Part shown: positions 1-8,858 of the stretch, in pieces
Layout: each line of letters begins with the position of its first letter
Numbering within the stretch: the stretch's first letter is position 1
Origin: an uncultured Synechococcus sp.
Lineage (GTDB): Bacteria; Cyanobacteriota; Cyanobacteriia; PCC-6307; Cyanobiaceae
DNA: 64,000 bases
NCBI GenBank assembly: GCA_913057985.1
Contig: CAJXPL010000002.1
Location: 62,001-126,000 of the forward strand
Direction of reading: 5' to 3'
Translations under genes and position numbers: made by a program
Notes under the pieces: generated by a model
Seen by the model: only the letters and a program-made list of their open reading frames with translations
Database searches by the model: none
What the model was told of the DNA's origin: nothing

Positions 1-573
1 CAGCTGCGCAGCCTCGATCAGGAGATACAGCTTCAGGCCCTTGAGGTAGAGCGCTTCAGCAGAGCCGCCGATTGGGGTGCGGCCGAATTGACTCTGGTGG
101 ACAACAAGCGTGAGGAGCTGGTGCGTCTTCAGGGACAGCGGGATCAGGCCCTGGCGGAGCGCAAAGGGCTTCAGGCCGACCTCGTGCTCAGTCAGCTGAT
201 CTCGCCCCTTGATGGTGTTGTGCTCAAGCTGCATGCCCGTGCAGGCGAGCGCCCTGGTGCAGAGGGGGTGATGGATGTGGGGGCCAATCAGGCGATGCAG
301 GCCAGCATCGAGGTCTACGAATCCGACATCTCCCTGATCCGCCTCGACCAGTCCGTGCGCCTCATCAGCGAGAACGGTGGTTTCCGAGGTGAACTCGTCG
401 GGCGCGTCCTGCGCATCAGCCCGCAGGTGGAACAACGGTCTGTTCTCTCCACCGATCCCACCGGCGATGCCGACGCCCGCGTTGTGATGGTTGATGTGGT
501 GCTGAACCCTGAAGATGCCGCCAAGGTCAGCCGTCTGGCGGGTTTGAAGGTGATCGCCCGCTTCGATCCATGA
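1..573 (+). CDS. devB: DevB/HlyD-type membrane fusion protein of an ABC exporter (5' truncated by window edge)
   Basis: Periplasmic adaptor of a tripartite ABC exporter. The frame is open from base 1 to a TGA at 571-573, so the membrane anchor lies upstream and 190 residues remain. The first ~65 residues are charged, Glu/Gln-rich and look helical, as in the coiled-coil hairpin of HlyD proteins; a lipoyl-like segment follows around SPLDGVVLKLHARAGE, then beta-barrel sequence. The stop overlaps the start of the permease gene as ATGA, and a DevA-type ATPase follows, so this is a devBCA-like operon. In heterocystous cyanobacteria DevBCA exports glycolipid; the substrate here is unknown. Confidence 0.85.
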   Translation, partial: QLRSLDQEIQLQALEVERFSRAADWGAAELTLVDNKREELVRLQGQRDQALAERKGLQADLVLSQLISPLDGVVLKLHARAGERPGAEGVMDVGANQAMQASIEVYESDISLIRLDQSVRLISENGGFRGELVGRVLRISPQVEQRSVLSTDPTGDADARVVMVDVVLNPEDAAKVSRLAGLKVIARFDP

Positions 574-1739
574 ACCGGTTCTGGCGGGGGCGTCGGATTC
601 CCCTCTCCTGGCTGTTGCTGACGCGCCAGCCCGTTCGCTTGCTGGTGGCGCTTGCCGGCATCAGTTTCGCGGGAATTCTGATGTTCATGCAGCTTGGATT
701 CCGTGATGGCCTCTTTGACGCCAGCGTCACAGCGCACCGGCTGTTCGATGCTGATGTTGTTCTGATCAGTCCCCGCTCTGCCAGCTCCGTGAGCATGGAG
801 GCCTTTCCAAGACGGCGGCTGGTTCAGACCCTGGCTGATCCAGACGTCGATGGGGTGACACCGGTGCACTGGGGGCTGATGCTGTGGCGGAACCCGGAAA
901 CGCGGCGCAACCGGTCGATCCTGGCCTTGGGTTTCAATCCCGACGACCCCTTTTTTGTCGATCCCTCCCTGGCTGAGAAAACTGACGCTCTCAAGCAGAA
1001 GGGGCGGATCCTCTTCGATCAGCTGTCACGTCCTGAATTCGGACCCATTGCCGACTGGTATCGCGATGGCCGTGTGGTGGAAACCGAGATCGCTGGCAAC
1101 CGCGTCCGGGTGGCGGGTCTGGTGAGCCTGGGCACCAGCTTCGGTGCCGACGGCAACCTGCTCACGAGCACGGAGACGTTCCTCGATCTGATGCCTCAGA
1201 AGCCGCCTGGGGCGATCGAAGTGGGTCTGGTGCGGTTGAAGCCCGGCGCGGATCCTGAACAGGTGGTGTCCCGATTGAGACAGCGACTGCCCAAGGATGT
1301 TTCGGTGCTGACCAAGCAGGGCTTCATCGATTTCGAGCAGAACTACTGGAAGAGCAGCACCTCCATCGGTTTCATCTTCACGCTCGGCGCAGCCATGGGC
1401 TTCGTGGTGGGCTGCGTGATCGTTTATCAGGTGCTGTACACCGATGTGAGTGATCACCTGCCGGAGTACGCCACTTTGATGGCCATGGGCTATCGCCTCA
1501 GCCATCTGTTGGGAGTGGTGGTTCGTGAGGGCTTCTATCTGGCGGCGATGGGGTACGTCCCCGCTTACATGGCCGGTCAGGGGCTGTACTGGTTCGTTCG
1601 TGACGCCACCAAGCTGCCCGTCGGCATGGATCTGTCCCGGGCGTTGACCGTTCTGGTGATGATCCTGGTGATGTGCATGTTGTCGTCGTTCCTGGCCATG
1701 CGTCGTCTCATCGATGCAGACCCTGCGGAGATCTTCTGA
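570..1739 (+). CDS. devC: DevC-type ABC exporter permease (FtsX-like)
   Basis: Inner-membrane permease of the DevBCA-type exporter, 389 residues. One N-terminal membrane segment (about residues 20-42) is followed by a large extracytoplasmic domain, and three further membrane segments sit near residues 265-290, 310-335 and 360-380: the FtsX/MacB/DevC topology. The ATG at 570 overlaps the devB stop, and its TGA overlaps the devA ATG (TGATG at 1737-1741), so all three are probably translationally coupled. The exported substrate cannot be read from the sequence. Confidence 0.85.
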   Translation: MNRFWRGRRIPLSWLLLTRQPVRLLVALAGISFAGILMFMQLGFRDGLFDASVTAHRLFDADVVLISPRSASSVSMEAFPRRRLVQTLADPDVDGVTPVHWGLMLWRNPETRRNRSILALGFNPDDPFFVDPSLAEKTDALKQKGRILFDQLSRPEFGPIADWYRDGRVVETEIAGNRVRVAGLVSLGTSFGADGNLLTSTETFLDLMPQKPPGAIEVGLVRLKPGADPEQVVSRLRQRLPKDVSVLTKQGFIDFEQNYWKSSTSIGFIFTLGAAMGFVVGCVIVYQVLYTDVSDHLPEYATLMAMGYRLSHLLGVVVREGFYLAAMGYVPAYMAGQGLYWFVRDATKLPVGMDLSRALTVLVMILVMCMLSSFLAMRRLIDADPAEIF

Positions 1740-2416
1740 TGGCAGCTGTTGTTGTCGACAACCTCTCCCACGCTTTCGGCCAAGGGGAGATGCGCCGCGC
1801 GGTTCTTCAAAACATCAGCTTCATCATCGAGCCGGGCGAAGTGGTGTTGTTGACCGGTCCTTCGGGCTGTGGCAAGACGACACTGCTCACCTTGATCGGC
1901 GCCTTGCGGACGGTTCAGCAAGGTGAGGTGTCGGTGCTTGGTGAGTCCCTGCATGGTGCAGGCCGTCGGCGCCGCCAGCAGGTGCGCCGGCGCATTGGAA
2001 TGATTTTTCAGGGGCACAACCTTCTGCGCTGCCTCACGGCTGAGCAGAACGTGCAGATGGGAGCCGATCTTCTGCCTGATCTCAGTTACAGGGCGCGCCG
2101 GGATGAGGCTCGTCAGTGGCTCCGTGCCGTCGGCCTGGAGGACCACATGGCCAAAGTTCCCCATGACTTGTCCGGTGGACAGAAGCAGCGGGTCGCCATT
2201 GCCCGTGCCCTTGCCGCAAACCCCCGCCTTCTCCTGGCTGACGAACCCACCGCTGCCCTGGATAGCCGTACGGGCCGGGAGGTGGTGGAGCTGCTTCGCC
2301 GACTCGCCCGTGAACAATCCTGCGCGGTGCTGATGGTGACCCATGACCCGCGCATCGTTGATGTGGCCGATCGCCTGCTTCAGATGGAGGACGGGCGATT
2401 AAAGAATGCTGTTTAG
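1739..2416 (+). CDS. devA: DevA-type ABC transporter ATP-binding protein
   Basis: ATPase that powers the DevBC exporter, 225 residues. Walker [10 protein letters not shown] lies at residues 40-48, the signature LSGGQKQR and Walker B LLLADEPT follow, with the H-loop near the end (VTHDP). The frame extends upstream into devC, but the ATG at 1739 overlaps the devC stop and gives the normal family N-terminus. It resembles the MacB/LolD/DevA ATPases that partner FtsX-like permeases. Last gene of the operon before a 36-base gap. Confidence 0.87.
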   Translation: MAAVVVDNLSHAFGQGEMRRAVLQNISFIIEPGEVVLLTGPSGCGKTTLLTLIGALRTVQQGEVSVLGESLHGAGRRRRQQVRRRIGMIFQGHNLLRCLTAEQNVQMGADLLPDLSYRARRDEARQWLRAVGLEDHMAKVPHDLSGGQKQRVAIARALAANPRLLLADEPTAALDSRTGREVVELLRRLAREQSCAVLMVTHDPRIVDVADRLLQMEDGRLKNAV

Positions 2417-2452
2417 TACGATGAAAGTTGACATCAGAGCCCGCAGTTCCGC

Positions 2453-2608
2453 ATGGCCAAGCGCAGAAACCTGAAGAAAGAAAAGCAGGAGCGGAACCGC
2501 GCCTACGCCCGCAAGTTCAAGAAGCGCAAGATGCGGAACGATGGCCGCGGTGAAGGCGCTGGTAACGGTGTGACCGGAACCGCCAACAACGGTGGTGCCG
2601 CCGACTGA
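2453..2608 (+). CDS. Small very basic conserved-looking protein, 51 aa
   Basis: Unrecognised. ATG at 2453, TGA at 2606-2608. The first 28 residues are dominated by Lys, Arg and Glu (MAKRRNLKKEKQERNRAYAR then FKKRKMRNDGRG), and the last ~20 are Gly/Asn/Ala-rich. A charged helix plus a flexible tail suggests nucleic-acid or ribosome binding, which is inference only. It lies 36 bases after devA and directly before a strong terminator, so it probably ends that transcript or has its own. Codon use looks like its neighbours and the reading frame is clean. Confidence 0.6.
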   Translation: MAKRRNLKKEKQERNRAYARKFKKRKMRNDGRGEGAGNGVTGTANNGGAAD

Positions 2609-2629
2609 TCAACGGATCAGACCATCCAT

Positions 2630-2658
2630 AAAAAAGGGGGCCTGCGGGCCCCTTTTTT
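2630..2658 (+). terminator. Rho-independent terminator after the devBCA/small-protein genes
   Basis: An A6G4 arm pairs with a C4T6 arm; the inner part adds two C-G pairs past a single G/G mismatch, with a 3-base TGC loop. The T-run ends the structure on the plus strand. Because the A-run mirrors the T-run it could also stop minus-strand transcription, but no minus-strand gene reads into it. Confidence 0.8.
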
Positions 2659-2699
2659 GTTGTTCGTAGGGTGGGTGGCCATTTGCATCGGCCGTCGCG

Positions 2700-3632
2700 A
2701 TGTTCGTCAGCGTCGTTATTCCGACCTACAACCGACGCCCGATCCTCGAGAAATGCCTCTCGGCACTGGAAGACCAGCAGCTTGCTGGAGCTCTTCAGGA
2801 CTACGAGGTTGTTGTGGTTGACGACGGTTCCACTGATGGAACGCCGTCATGGCTGATCGAGCAGTCTCAGCGTTTTCCCCATGTGCGCCTGATCGAGCAG
2901 GAGCACGGTGGTCCTGCCGAGGGCCGGAACCGCGGTGTGGATCACGCCCGTGGCGATGTGATCGTCTTCATCGACAGCGATCTGGTGGTCACAGAAACCT
3001 TTCTGGCCACCCATGCACGGGCGTTGCAGCAGTGCTGGCAACGGCGCGGTGATCGGCTCTGCTTCACCTACGGCGCTGTCATTAACACCGCCAACTTCGA
3101 AGCACCCTGCTCGGAGCGCCACAAATTACGAGACTTGTCCTGGGCTTATTTCGCCACTGGAAATGTGGCCATCGATCGGGAGGTGCTGGAGCGCTCAGGC
3201 CTGTTTGACACCGGTTTCCGCCTCTACGGCTGGGAGGACCTGGAACTGGGTGAGCGTCTGCGGCGGATGGGGGTTGAGTTGGTGAAGTGCCCGGACGCTG
3301 TCGGTTATCACTGGCACCCCGCCCTGAGTCTCGACCAGATTCCCCGACTTGTGGAAGTGGAGGGTGAACGGGCCCGTATGGGGCTTGTTTTTTACCGCAA
3401 ACATCCCACCAGGCGGGTGCGCTTGATCATCCAGTTCACCTGGTTCCATCGCATCCTTTGGGAAGTGCTCACCCTCGGCGGGCTGATCAATCCCTCCAGC
3501 CTTCGCCCGCTGCTCCGTTGGCTGATCCGGCATGGCTATCCCGGAACGGCGATGGAGTTGCTTCGTTTGCCCCTCAATCGCATCGGTGTGCGTGCCCTGT
3601 TCCGTGAAGCCAGAGCGGCAGGGCTTCGCTGA
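2700..3632 (+). CDS. Family 2 glycosyltransferase
   Basis: Transfers a sugar from a nucleotide-sugar donor, 310 residues, GT-A fold. The N-terminus has the typical SVVIPTYNRR strand-turn, then DDGSTDGTP (about residues 41-49), the metal-binding-type FIDSDL (about 81-86) and an acceptor-side WEDLELGERL (about 180). No clear transmembrane helix is seen, though the C-terminal region is partly hydrophobic. The acceptor is unknown. It stands alone between a terminator and the rpsB leader. Confidence 0.82.
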   Translation: MFVSVVIPTYNRRPILEKCLSALEDQQLAGALQDYEVVVVDDGSTDGTPSWLIEQSQRFPHVRLIEQEHGGPAEGRNRGVDHARGDVIVFIDSDLVVTETFLATHARALQQCWQRRGDRLCFTYGAVINTANFEAPCSERHKLRDLSWAYFATGNVAIDREVLERSGLFDTGFRLYGWEDLELGERLRRMGVELVKCPDAVGYHWHPALSLDQIPRLVEVEGERARMGLVFYRKHPTRRVRLIIQFTWFHRILWEVLTLGGLINPSSLRPLLRWLIRHGYPGTAMELLRLPLNRIGVRALFREARAAGLR

Positions 3633-3761
3633 TCAACGTTTTGATACCTTCTATAGGTCCTTTCATTCCGCACACCTGCCCGTTTCGGGTGCACGTGAGA
3701 CCAGCTCCTGCTGGTTGTTCAGGTCCCTGGCAGGTGGAGGCGAACCCGAAACCCTCAAACC
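3633..3761. promoter_or_regulatory. rpsB leader region with candidate hairpins
   Basis: A 129-base gap separates the glycosyltransferase stop from rpsB. It contains a 6-bp stem with a 4-base loop at 3700-3715 and a Pro-codon-like CCCG/CGGG inverted repeat near 3680-3690. Ribosomal protein S2 operons are often autoregulated through their leaders in other bacteria, so a structured leader is plausible. No promoter boxes can be assigned with confidence. Confidence 0.3.
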
Positions 3762-4478
3762 ATGGCTGTCGTCACCCTCGCCGAGATGATGGAGGCTGGT
3801 GCCCACTTTGGGCACCAGACCCGTCGTTGGAACCCCAAGATGTCGCGCTACATCTATTGCGCGCGCAACGGCGTTCACATCATCGACCTCGTGCAGACCG
3901 CCGTCTGCATGAACAACGCCTACAAGTGGACCCGTTCTGCGGCACGCAGCGGCAAGCGTTTCCTTTTCGTTGGCACCAAGAAGCAAGCCTCTGAAGTTGT
4001 GGCGCTGGAAGCCGCCCGCTGCGGAGCCTCCTACGTGAACCAGCGCTGGTTGGGCGGCATGCTCACCAACTGGACCACCATGAAGGCGCGGATCGACCGT
4101 CTCAAGGATCTTGAGCGGATGGAGTCCAGCGGCGCCATTGCCATGCGCCCCAAGAAAGAAGGTGCGGTGCTGCGTCGTGAACTCGAGCGTCTCCAGAAGT
4201 ACCTGGGTGGCCTCAAGAACATGCGTCGCCTTCCCGATGTTGTGGTCCTGGTGGACCAGCGTCGTGAGTCGAATGCGGTGCTCGAAGCCCGCAAGCTCGA
4301 CATCCCCCTGGTATCCATGCTGGACACCAACTGTGATCCGGACCTCTGTGAGGTGCCGATTCCCTGCAACGACGACGCCGTTCGTTCTGTGCAACTGATC
4401 CTCGGCCGTCTGGCCGATGCGATCAATGAGGGCCGCCACGGTTCCAACGATCAGCGTGGTGGCGACAGCGAAGGCTGA
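3762..4478 (+). CDS. rpsB: 30S ribosomal protein S2
   Basis: Component of the small ribosomal subunit, 238 residues, normal length for bacterial S2. The N-terminal [20 protein letters not shown] and the motif [11 protein letters not shown] near residue 89 are diagnostic, as is the C-terminal DTNCDP segment. It is followed by tsf, the usual bacterial order rpsB-tsf, with an 84-base gap containing a strong hairpin. Confidence 0.98.
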   Translation: MAVVTLAEMMEAGAHFGHQTRRWNPKMSRYIYCARNGVHIIDLVQTAVCMNNAYKWTRSAARSGKRFLFVGTKKQASEVVALEAARCGASYVNQRWLGGMLTNWTTMKARIDRLKDLERMESSGAIAMRPKKEGAVLRRELERLQKYLGGLKNMRRLPDVVVLVDQRRESNAVLEARKLDIPLVSMLDTNCDPDLCEVPIPCNDDAVRSVQLILGRLADAINEGRHGSNDQRGGDSEG

Positions 4479-4500
4479 TCTCCTCTCACCGCTAAGTTCA

Positions 4501-4532
4501 CGCCGCTGATTCCAACCAGGGAATCGGCGGCG
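4501..4532 (+). terminator. Strong hairpin between rpsB and tsf (attenuator-like)
   Basis: Thirteen-bp stem with one G-T wobble (arms 4501-4513 and 4520-4532) around a 6-base loop, followed by ATTCAATTTC. The T content after it is low, so partial termination, processing or mRNA stabilisation is more likely than full termination. Its position fits uneven expression of S2 and EF-Ts. Confidence 0.55.
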
Positions 4533-4562
4533 ATTCAATTTCCCTTCTCACTGCTCCGACCG

Positions 4563-5225
4563 ATGGCTGCTGCCGTATCCGCCAAGCTTGTCAAAGAACT
4601 GCGCGACAAGACCGGCGCGGGGATGATGGATTGCAAAAAGGCCCTGGCCGCCACGGAAGGCGATGCCAATAAGGCCGTTGAGTGGCTTCGCCAGAAAGGC
4701 ATCGCCAGCGCTGAAAAGAAATCCGGCCGCACCGCCGCCGAGGGTGCCATCGGCAGCTACATCCACACCGGTGCCCGCGTGGGTGTGCTGGTTGAGGTGA
4801 ACTGCGAAACCGACTTCGTGGCCCGGGGCGACATGTTCCAGTCGCTGCTGCGTGATGTCTCCATGCAGGTGGCGGCATGCCCCAACGTTGAGTACGTCAC
4901 CACCGACGAGATTCCCGACGAGATCCGTGAGCGGGAAAAGGCGATCGAGATGGGTCGTGACGATCTCGAGGGCAAGCCTGAGCAGATGAAGGAAAAGATC
5001 GTTGAGGGCCGCATCGGCAAGCGCCTCAAGGAACTCGCCCTCATGGAACAGCCCTTCATCAAGGACAGCTCCATCACCGTTGCTGACCTCGTCAAGCAAA
5101 CCGCTGGCAAGATCGGCGAGAACGTCAAAGTTCGTCGCTTCACCCGTTACACCCTGGGCGAGGGCATCGAGGTGGAAGAGAACGATTTCGCTGCTGAAGT
5201 GGCGTCCATGCAGAACGCCGGCTGA
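4563..5225 (+). CDS. tsf: Translation elongation factor Ts
   Basis: Nucleotide exchange factor for EF-Tu, 220 residues, the short single-core form usual in cyanobacteria. The N-terminal UBA-like region (residues 1-50) carries the family signature [16 protein letters not shown], and [15 protein letters not shown] near residue 75 contacts EF-Tu. Follows rpsB; the next gene begins 5 bases after its stop, so downstream expression may be coupled. Confidence 0.97.
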   Translation: MAAAVSAKLVKELRDKTGAGMMDCKKALAATEGDANKAVEWLRQKGIASAEKKSGRTAAEGAIGSYIHTGARVGVLVEVNCETDFVARGDMFQSLLRDVSMQVAACPNVEYVTTDEIPDEIREREKAIEMGRDDLEGKPEQMKEKIVEGRIGKRLKELALMEQPFIKDSSITVADLVKQTAGKIGENVKVRRFTRYTLGEGIEVEENDFAAEVASMQNAG

Positions 5226-5230
5226 TTCCC

Positions 5231-6367
5231 TTGTCCGACCCGGACGTCAGGCCTGCTTACGACCCGTCAGAACAGCTGGCACGCCTTCAACGGTTGTGCC
5301 GGCTGCGGGCCATCGCCCTTTACAGGGAGCAGGCTCTCTATCTTCAGGTGCTGCGGGAACTGCTGGAAGGAGCCACCCGTCAGGCCCTGTTCAATCTTCT
5401 CGGTGAGGTTGATCCCTCCCGTTTTGGTCGACTGCCGGAGTCGACCCGTCTGAATTTCCATGCAGCGGTCACAGACCTGATCGACCGCTGCAGCGTTCTG
5501 CTCACAGTTGAGCAGCTGATGCAGCTGGTGGGGCAGATGCAGCAGGAGCAACGGCGCCAGCAGGCCCATGCCAGCAGAAGCATGCTGCAGAAGCTCAGTC
5601 GCCAGTCCCAGGAGAGTGCGCCTGAACCCGAGCCACCCACCTCTGACCCACCCACCTCTGAGCTCCCACGGAACGAACCGAGCGGATCCATTCAGTTGAG
5701 CTTGGCTTCACCGCTTGAATCCCCCCCGAGGACCGCTTCCCCGGATCCCGTTAAAGAACCGGTCCCAGAACCCGCAGACAACAAATCCTCGGGCGATTTG
5801 GATGTGCTCCGCTCACTGTTCGAGCTGGTCGGTGATGCGATGCAGCAGGCCCAACAGCCCCTTGATCCCGGTGCTGTTCTTGATCCTTCGCTGGACGGCA
5901 ACGACCACTTTCTCCCGAATGAACCGGATGCGCTGTTGCACTGGATCCAGGCCATGGATCAGGCGCTTGAGCGACGCCTTCGCAACCTGTCCCATGCGGT
6001 GAATGTGCAGATGCTGCGGTCAGGACTGGCCCAGACCCTTCTTCCCATCAGCCTCCTGGATGCTGTCCTGAAGGGGCAGGTCGAAACGCAGCCAACCGCC
6101 ACGAATGTGCTTCGCCTGCGCCTCCCTCTGGCCGTCGGTGAGCTCGACCAGGGCATGGACGTGCTCTGTGTGCTGTTACGCAGCAACGATCTGGAGTTCG
6201 ACAGCCCACGTCTGCGTCAGTGCCGCAAACGATTGCGCGCTCACCACCATGCTCTGCTCACAATGGTGCGGCAGCAGCGTCATTGGCAGCGTCGCTCCCT
6301 GGATCGTGAGGCCCGGACCCATTGGCAGACCCCATCGGATTCAACGCAGCAGCTGAGCGGGGACTGA
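5231..6367 (+). CDS. Unknown helical protein between tsf and recG, 378 aa
   Basis: Not recognised. It starts with TTG at 5231, 5 bases after tsf. Residues 1-125 are predicted-helical, rich in Leu, Gln and Arg; residues ~130-190 form a Pro/Ser/Glu/Asp-rich linker with a short internal repeat (PPTSD-PPTSE); residues ~190-378 are again helical with LRLRLPL and ending in basic HHALLTMVRQQRHWQRR. No signal peptide or membrane segment. It overlaps the recG frame by 46 bases if the upstream recG start is used. The position suggests a housekeeping role but nothing more can be said. Confidence 0.75.
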   Translation: MSDPDVRPAYDPSEQLARLQRLCRLRAIALYREQALYLQVLRELLEGATRQALFNLLGEVDPSRFGRLPESTRLNFHAAVTDLIDRCSVLLTVEQLMQLVGQMQQEQRRQQAHASRSMLQKLSRQSQESAPEPEPPTSDPPTSELPRNEPSGSIQLSLASPLESPPRTASPDPVKEPVPEPADNKSSGDLDVLRSLFELVGDAMQQAQQPLDPGAVLDPSLDGNDHFLPNEPDALLHWIQAMDQALERRLRNLSHAVNVQMLRSGLAQTLLPISLLDAVLKGQVETQPTATNVLRLRLPLAVGELDQGMDVLCVLLRSNDLEFDSPRLRQCRKRLRAHHHALLTMVRQQRHWQRRSLDREARTHWQTPSDSTQQLSGD

Positions 6368-8838
6368 CCAGCGAGCAGCTGTCGCTGCTCCTCACCTGGA
6401 TGCTTCCCCTTCAGCGCTCGCTGGGGTTGGAGGCCGACCGTGGTTTTCAGAATCTGCAGGGTCGCCAGCAGCGCTTTCACGCCTTTCTGCAGCAGCAACT
6501 CGCAGCGCCTCCGGCCGTTCCCTTCCCCCAGGGGGTCAGTGAACGCATGTCCAAGCTCAGCTCTGGCTTTGCCGACTATCCGGAGCTCGCTGATCCTGCC
6601 CGCCGTCGCTTGGTCACCGATGCCCGTCAGTGGCTGCATGAGCTGCGCCATCGCCTGGAACCCTCGGCTCCGATGGCACCGCCAAGCCTCAAGGTTCAGG
6701 CGTCTCCCCAGCAGCGTTCCAGCTCACCGCTGCAGCTCGATAGTCCCATCACCCAGATCCGTGGTGTGGGTCCGAAATTCGCGGCACGGCTGGCTTCGAT
6801 CGGCCTGCTTCTGGTGCGTGACCTGCTCCGCTATTACCCCCGTGATCATGTCGATTACTCCGCGATGCGCCGCATTGAGGCGCTGGTGTCGGGGGAAACA
6901 GCCACGATCGTCGCCACGATTCGCCGTTGCAACGGATTCGTCAGCCCACGGAACACCAACCTCGCCATCATTGAGCTCCAGCTCCAGGACCCGACCGGTC
7001 GCCTGAAGGTGAGCCGTTTCCTGGCGGGCAAACGCTTCAGTTCTCCGGCTTACCTCAAAGGCCAGCAGCGTCTCTACCCCGTTGGTGCCACCGTGGCCGT
7101 CAGTGGTCTGGTGAAAGACGGCCCCTACGGCATCACCTTTCAGGATCCGTTGATCGAGGTGCTGGATAGCCCCTCGTCTCCGGTCAAATCCCCCAGCATC
7201 GGCCGGCTTCTACCGGTGTATCCCCTCACCGAAGGGGTTGGCGCGGATCGGTTCCGCAGCCTGATCGATCAGGTTCTGCCCCTAGCGGCATCGTGGCCTG
7301 ATCCTCTCCCCGCCGCGATGCTGCGGCAATTCCAGCTGCCGGCACTGTCGGAGGCCCTGCAGGCCCTGCATGCGCCCAAGGACCGCGAGAGCCTCGATCG
7401 GGGACGGCGCCGGCTGGTGTTCGATGAGTTTCTGCTCCTGCAGCTCGGTCTGTTGCGACGACGCCAGGCGCTGCGCTCCCGGACGGGTCCGGACCTGGAT
7501 CTCCAATCCAGTGCCAATGGGCTGGTGGGGGAGTTTATGGATCTTCTGCCCTTCCGCTTCACCGCAGCCCAACAACGGGTGTTTCAGGAGATCGAAGCCG
7601 ATCTGGCGCGCAGCGAACCCATGGCCCGTCTGGTGCAGGGTGACGTGGGCTCGGGCAAAACGGTGGTTGCCATTGCAGCGTTGCTCAGCACCATTGCCTC
7701 GGGCTGGCAGGGGGCCCTGATGGCCCCAACGGAGGTGTTGGCCGAGCAGCATTACCGCAACCTCTGTCAGTGGCTGCCGCAGCTCCATGTGAGCGTCGCT
7801 TTGCTGACGGGATCCACGCCGCGGCCCCGCCGTCGGGATCTGCTGGATGACCTGGCCAACGGTTCGCTGAAGGTGCTGGTGGGCACCCATGCCTTGCTCG
7901 AGGATCCTGTGGTTTTCAACCGCCTGGGGCTGGTGGTGGTGGATGAACAGCACCGTTTCGGTGTGCATCAACGGGATCGCCTGCTCAACAAGGGCTTGCA
8001 GCCCCATCTGCTCACCATGACGGCAACGCCGATCCCTCGGACCCTGGCGCTCTCGATGCATGGGGATCTCGATGTCAGCCAGATCGATGAATTGCCGCCA
8101 GGGCGAACACCGATTCGCACCCGCATGCTCACGGCCGCAAAGCGCGAGAAGGCCTATGAGTTGATCCGTGAGGAGGTGCAGCTGGGCCAGCGGGCCTATG
8201 TCGTTCTGCCTCTGGTGGACGAGTCTGAAAAGCTCGAGCTTCGCTCAGCCGTTGAAGTTCACGCTGAATTGGCCTCGGAGGTGTTCCCAGATCTGGCCGT
8301 TGGTTTGCTGCATGGGCGTCTCTCCAGTGCTGAAAAGCAGGCAGTGCTGACCGATTTCGCTGCTGGCACGACTCAGGTGCTGGTCTCGACCACGGTGGTG
8401 GAAGTGGGCGTGGACGTGCCCGAAGCCAGCGTGATGGTGATCGACCATGCCGAACGTTTCGGCCTGGCGCAGCTGCATCAGTTGCGGGGGCGCGTTGGCC
8501 GTGGCGCCGCTGCCTCCCATTGCCTGTTGATCAATGGCAGCTCCAATCCCCTGGCCCGCCAGCGTCTCGATGTGCTGGTGCGCTCCACCGATGGTTTCGA
8601 GATCGCCGAGATGGATCTGCGCCTGCGCGGACCTGGACAGGTGCTGGGGACCCGTCAGTCGGGCCTGCCTGATCTGGCTCTGGCCAGCCTCGCCGATGAT
8701 GGTGCTGTTCTGGAGGATGCACGAACAGCCGCCCAGGAGCTGTTGAAGACCGATCCTGAGCTCGAGCAGCACCCGTTGCTGCGCGAGACCCTGGATGCAC
8801 AGCAGCGTCGTCTCAGCGGCGGCACCCCCTTGAACTGA
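6322..8838 (+). CDS. recG: ATP-dependent DNA helicase RecG
   Basis: Helicase that remodels stalled replication forks and Holliday junctions, up to 838 residues. After a ~140-residue N-terminal extension, longer than E. coli RecG (693), come the wedge/OB region starting SPITQIRGVGPKFA, Walker A GDVGSGKT (about residue 438), the DEQH box VVVDEQHRFG, and the C-terminal motif VVEVGVDVPEA with the GR(V)GRG arginine motif. The TTG at 6322 overlaps the preceding gene by 46 bases; an ATG at 6400 (27th codon) is an alternative start. Confidence 0.93.
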   Translation: MADPIGFNAAAERGLTSEQLSLLLTWMLPLQRSLGLEADRGFQNLQGRQQRFHAFLQQQLAAPPAVPFPQGVSERMSKLSSGFADYPELADPARRRLVTDARQWLHELRHRLEPSAPMAPPSLKVQASPQQRSSSPLQLDSPITQIRGVGPKFAARLASIGLLLVRDLLRYYPRDHVDYSAMRRIEALVSGETATIVATIRRCNGFVSPRNTNLAIIELQLQDPTGRLKVSRFLAGKRFSSPAYLKGQQRLYPVGATVAVSGLVKDGPYGITFQDPLIEVLDSPSSPVKSPSIGRLLPVYPLTEGVGADRFRSLIDQVLPLAASWPDPLPAAMLRQFQLPALSEALQALHAPKDRESLDRGRRRLVFDEFLLLQLGLLRRRQALRSRTGPDLDLQSSANGLVGEFMDLLPFRFTAAQQRVFQEIEADLARSEPMARLVQGDVGSGKTVVAIAALLSTIASGWQGALMAPTEVLAEQHYRNLCQWLPQLHVSVALLTGSTPRPRRRDLLDDLANGSLKVLVGTHALLEDPVVFNRLGLVVVDEQHRFGVHQRDRLLNKGLQPHLLTMTATPIPRTLALSMHGDLDVSQIDELPPGRTPIRTRMLTAAKREKAYELIREEVQLGQRAYVVLPLVDESEKLELRSAVEVHAELASEVFPDLAVGLLHGRLSSAEKQAVLTDFAAGTTQVLVSTTVVEVGVDVPEASVMVIDHAERFGLAQLHQLRGRVGRGAAASHCLLINGSSNPLARQRLDVLVRSTDGFEIAEMDLRLRGPGQVLGTRQSGLPDLALASLADDGAVLEDARTAAQELLKTDPELEQHPLLRETLDAQQRRLSGGTPLN

Positions 8839-8858
8839 TCCCATCTGTTGCCGCCTCG

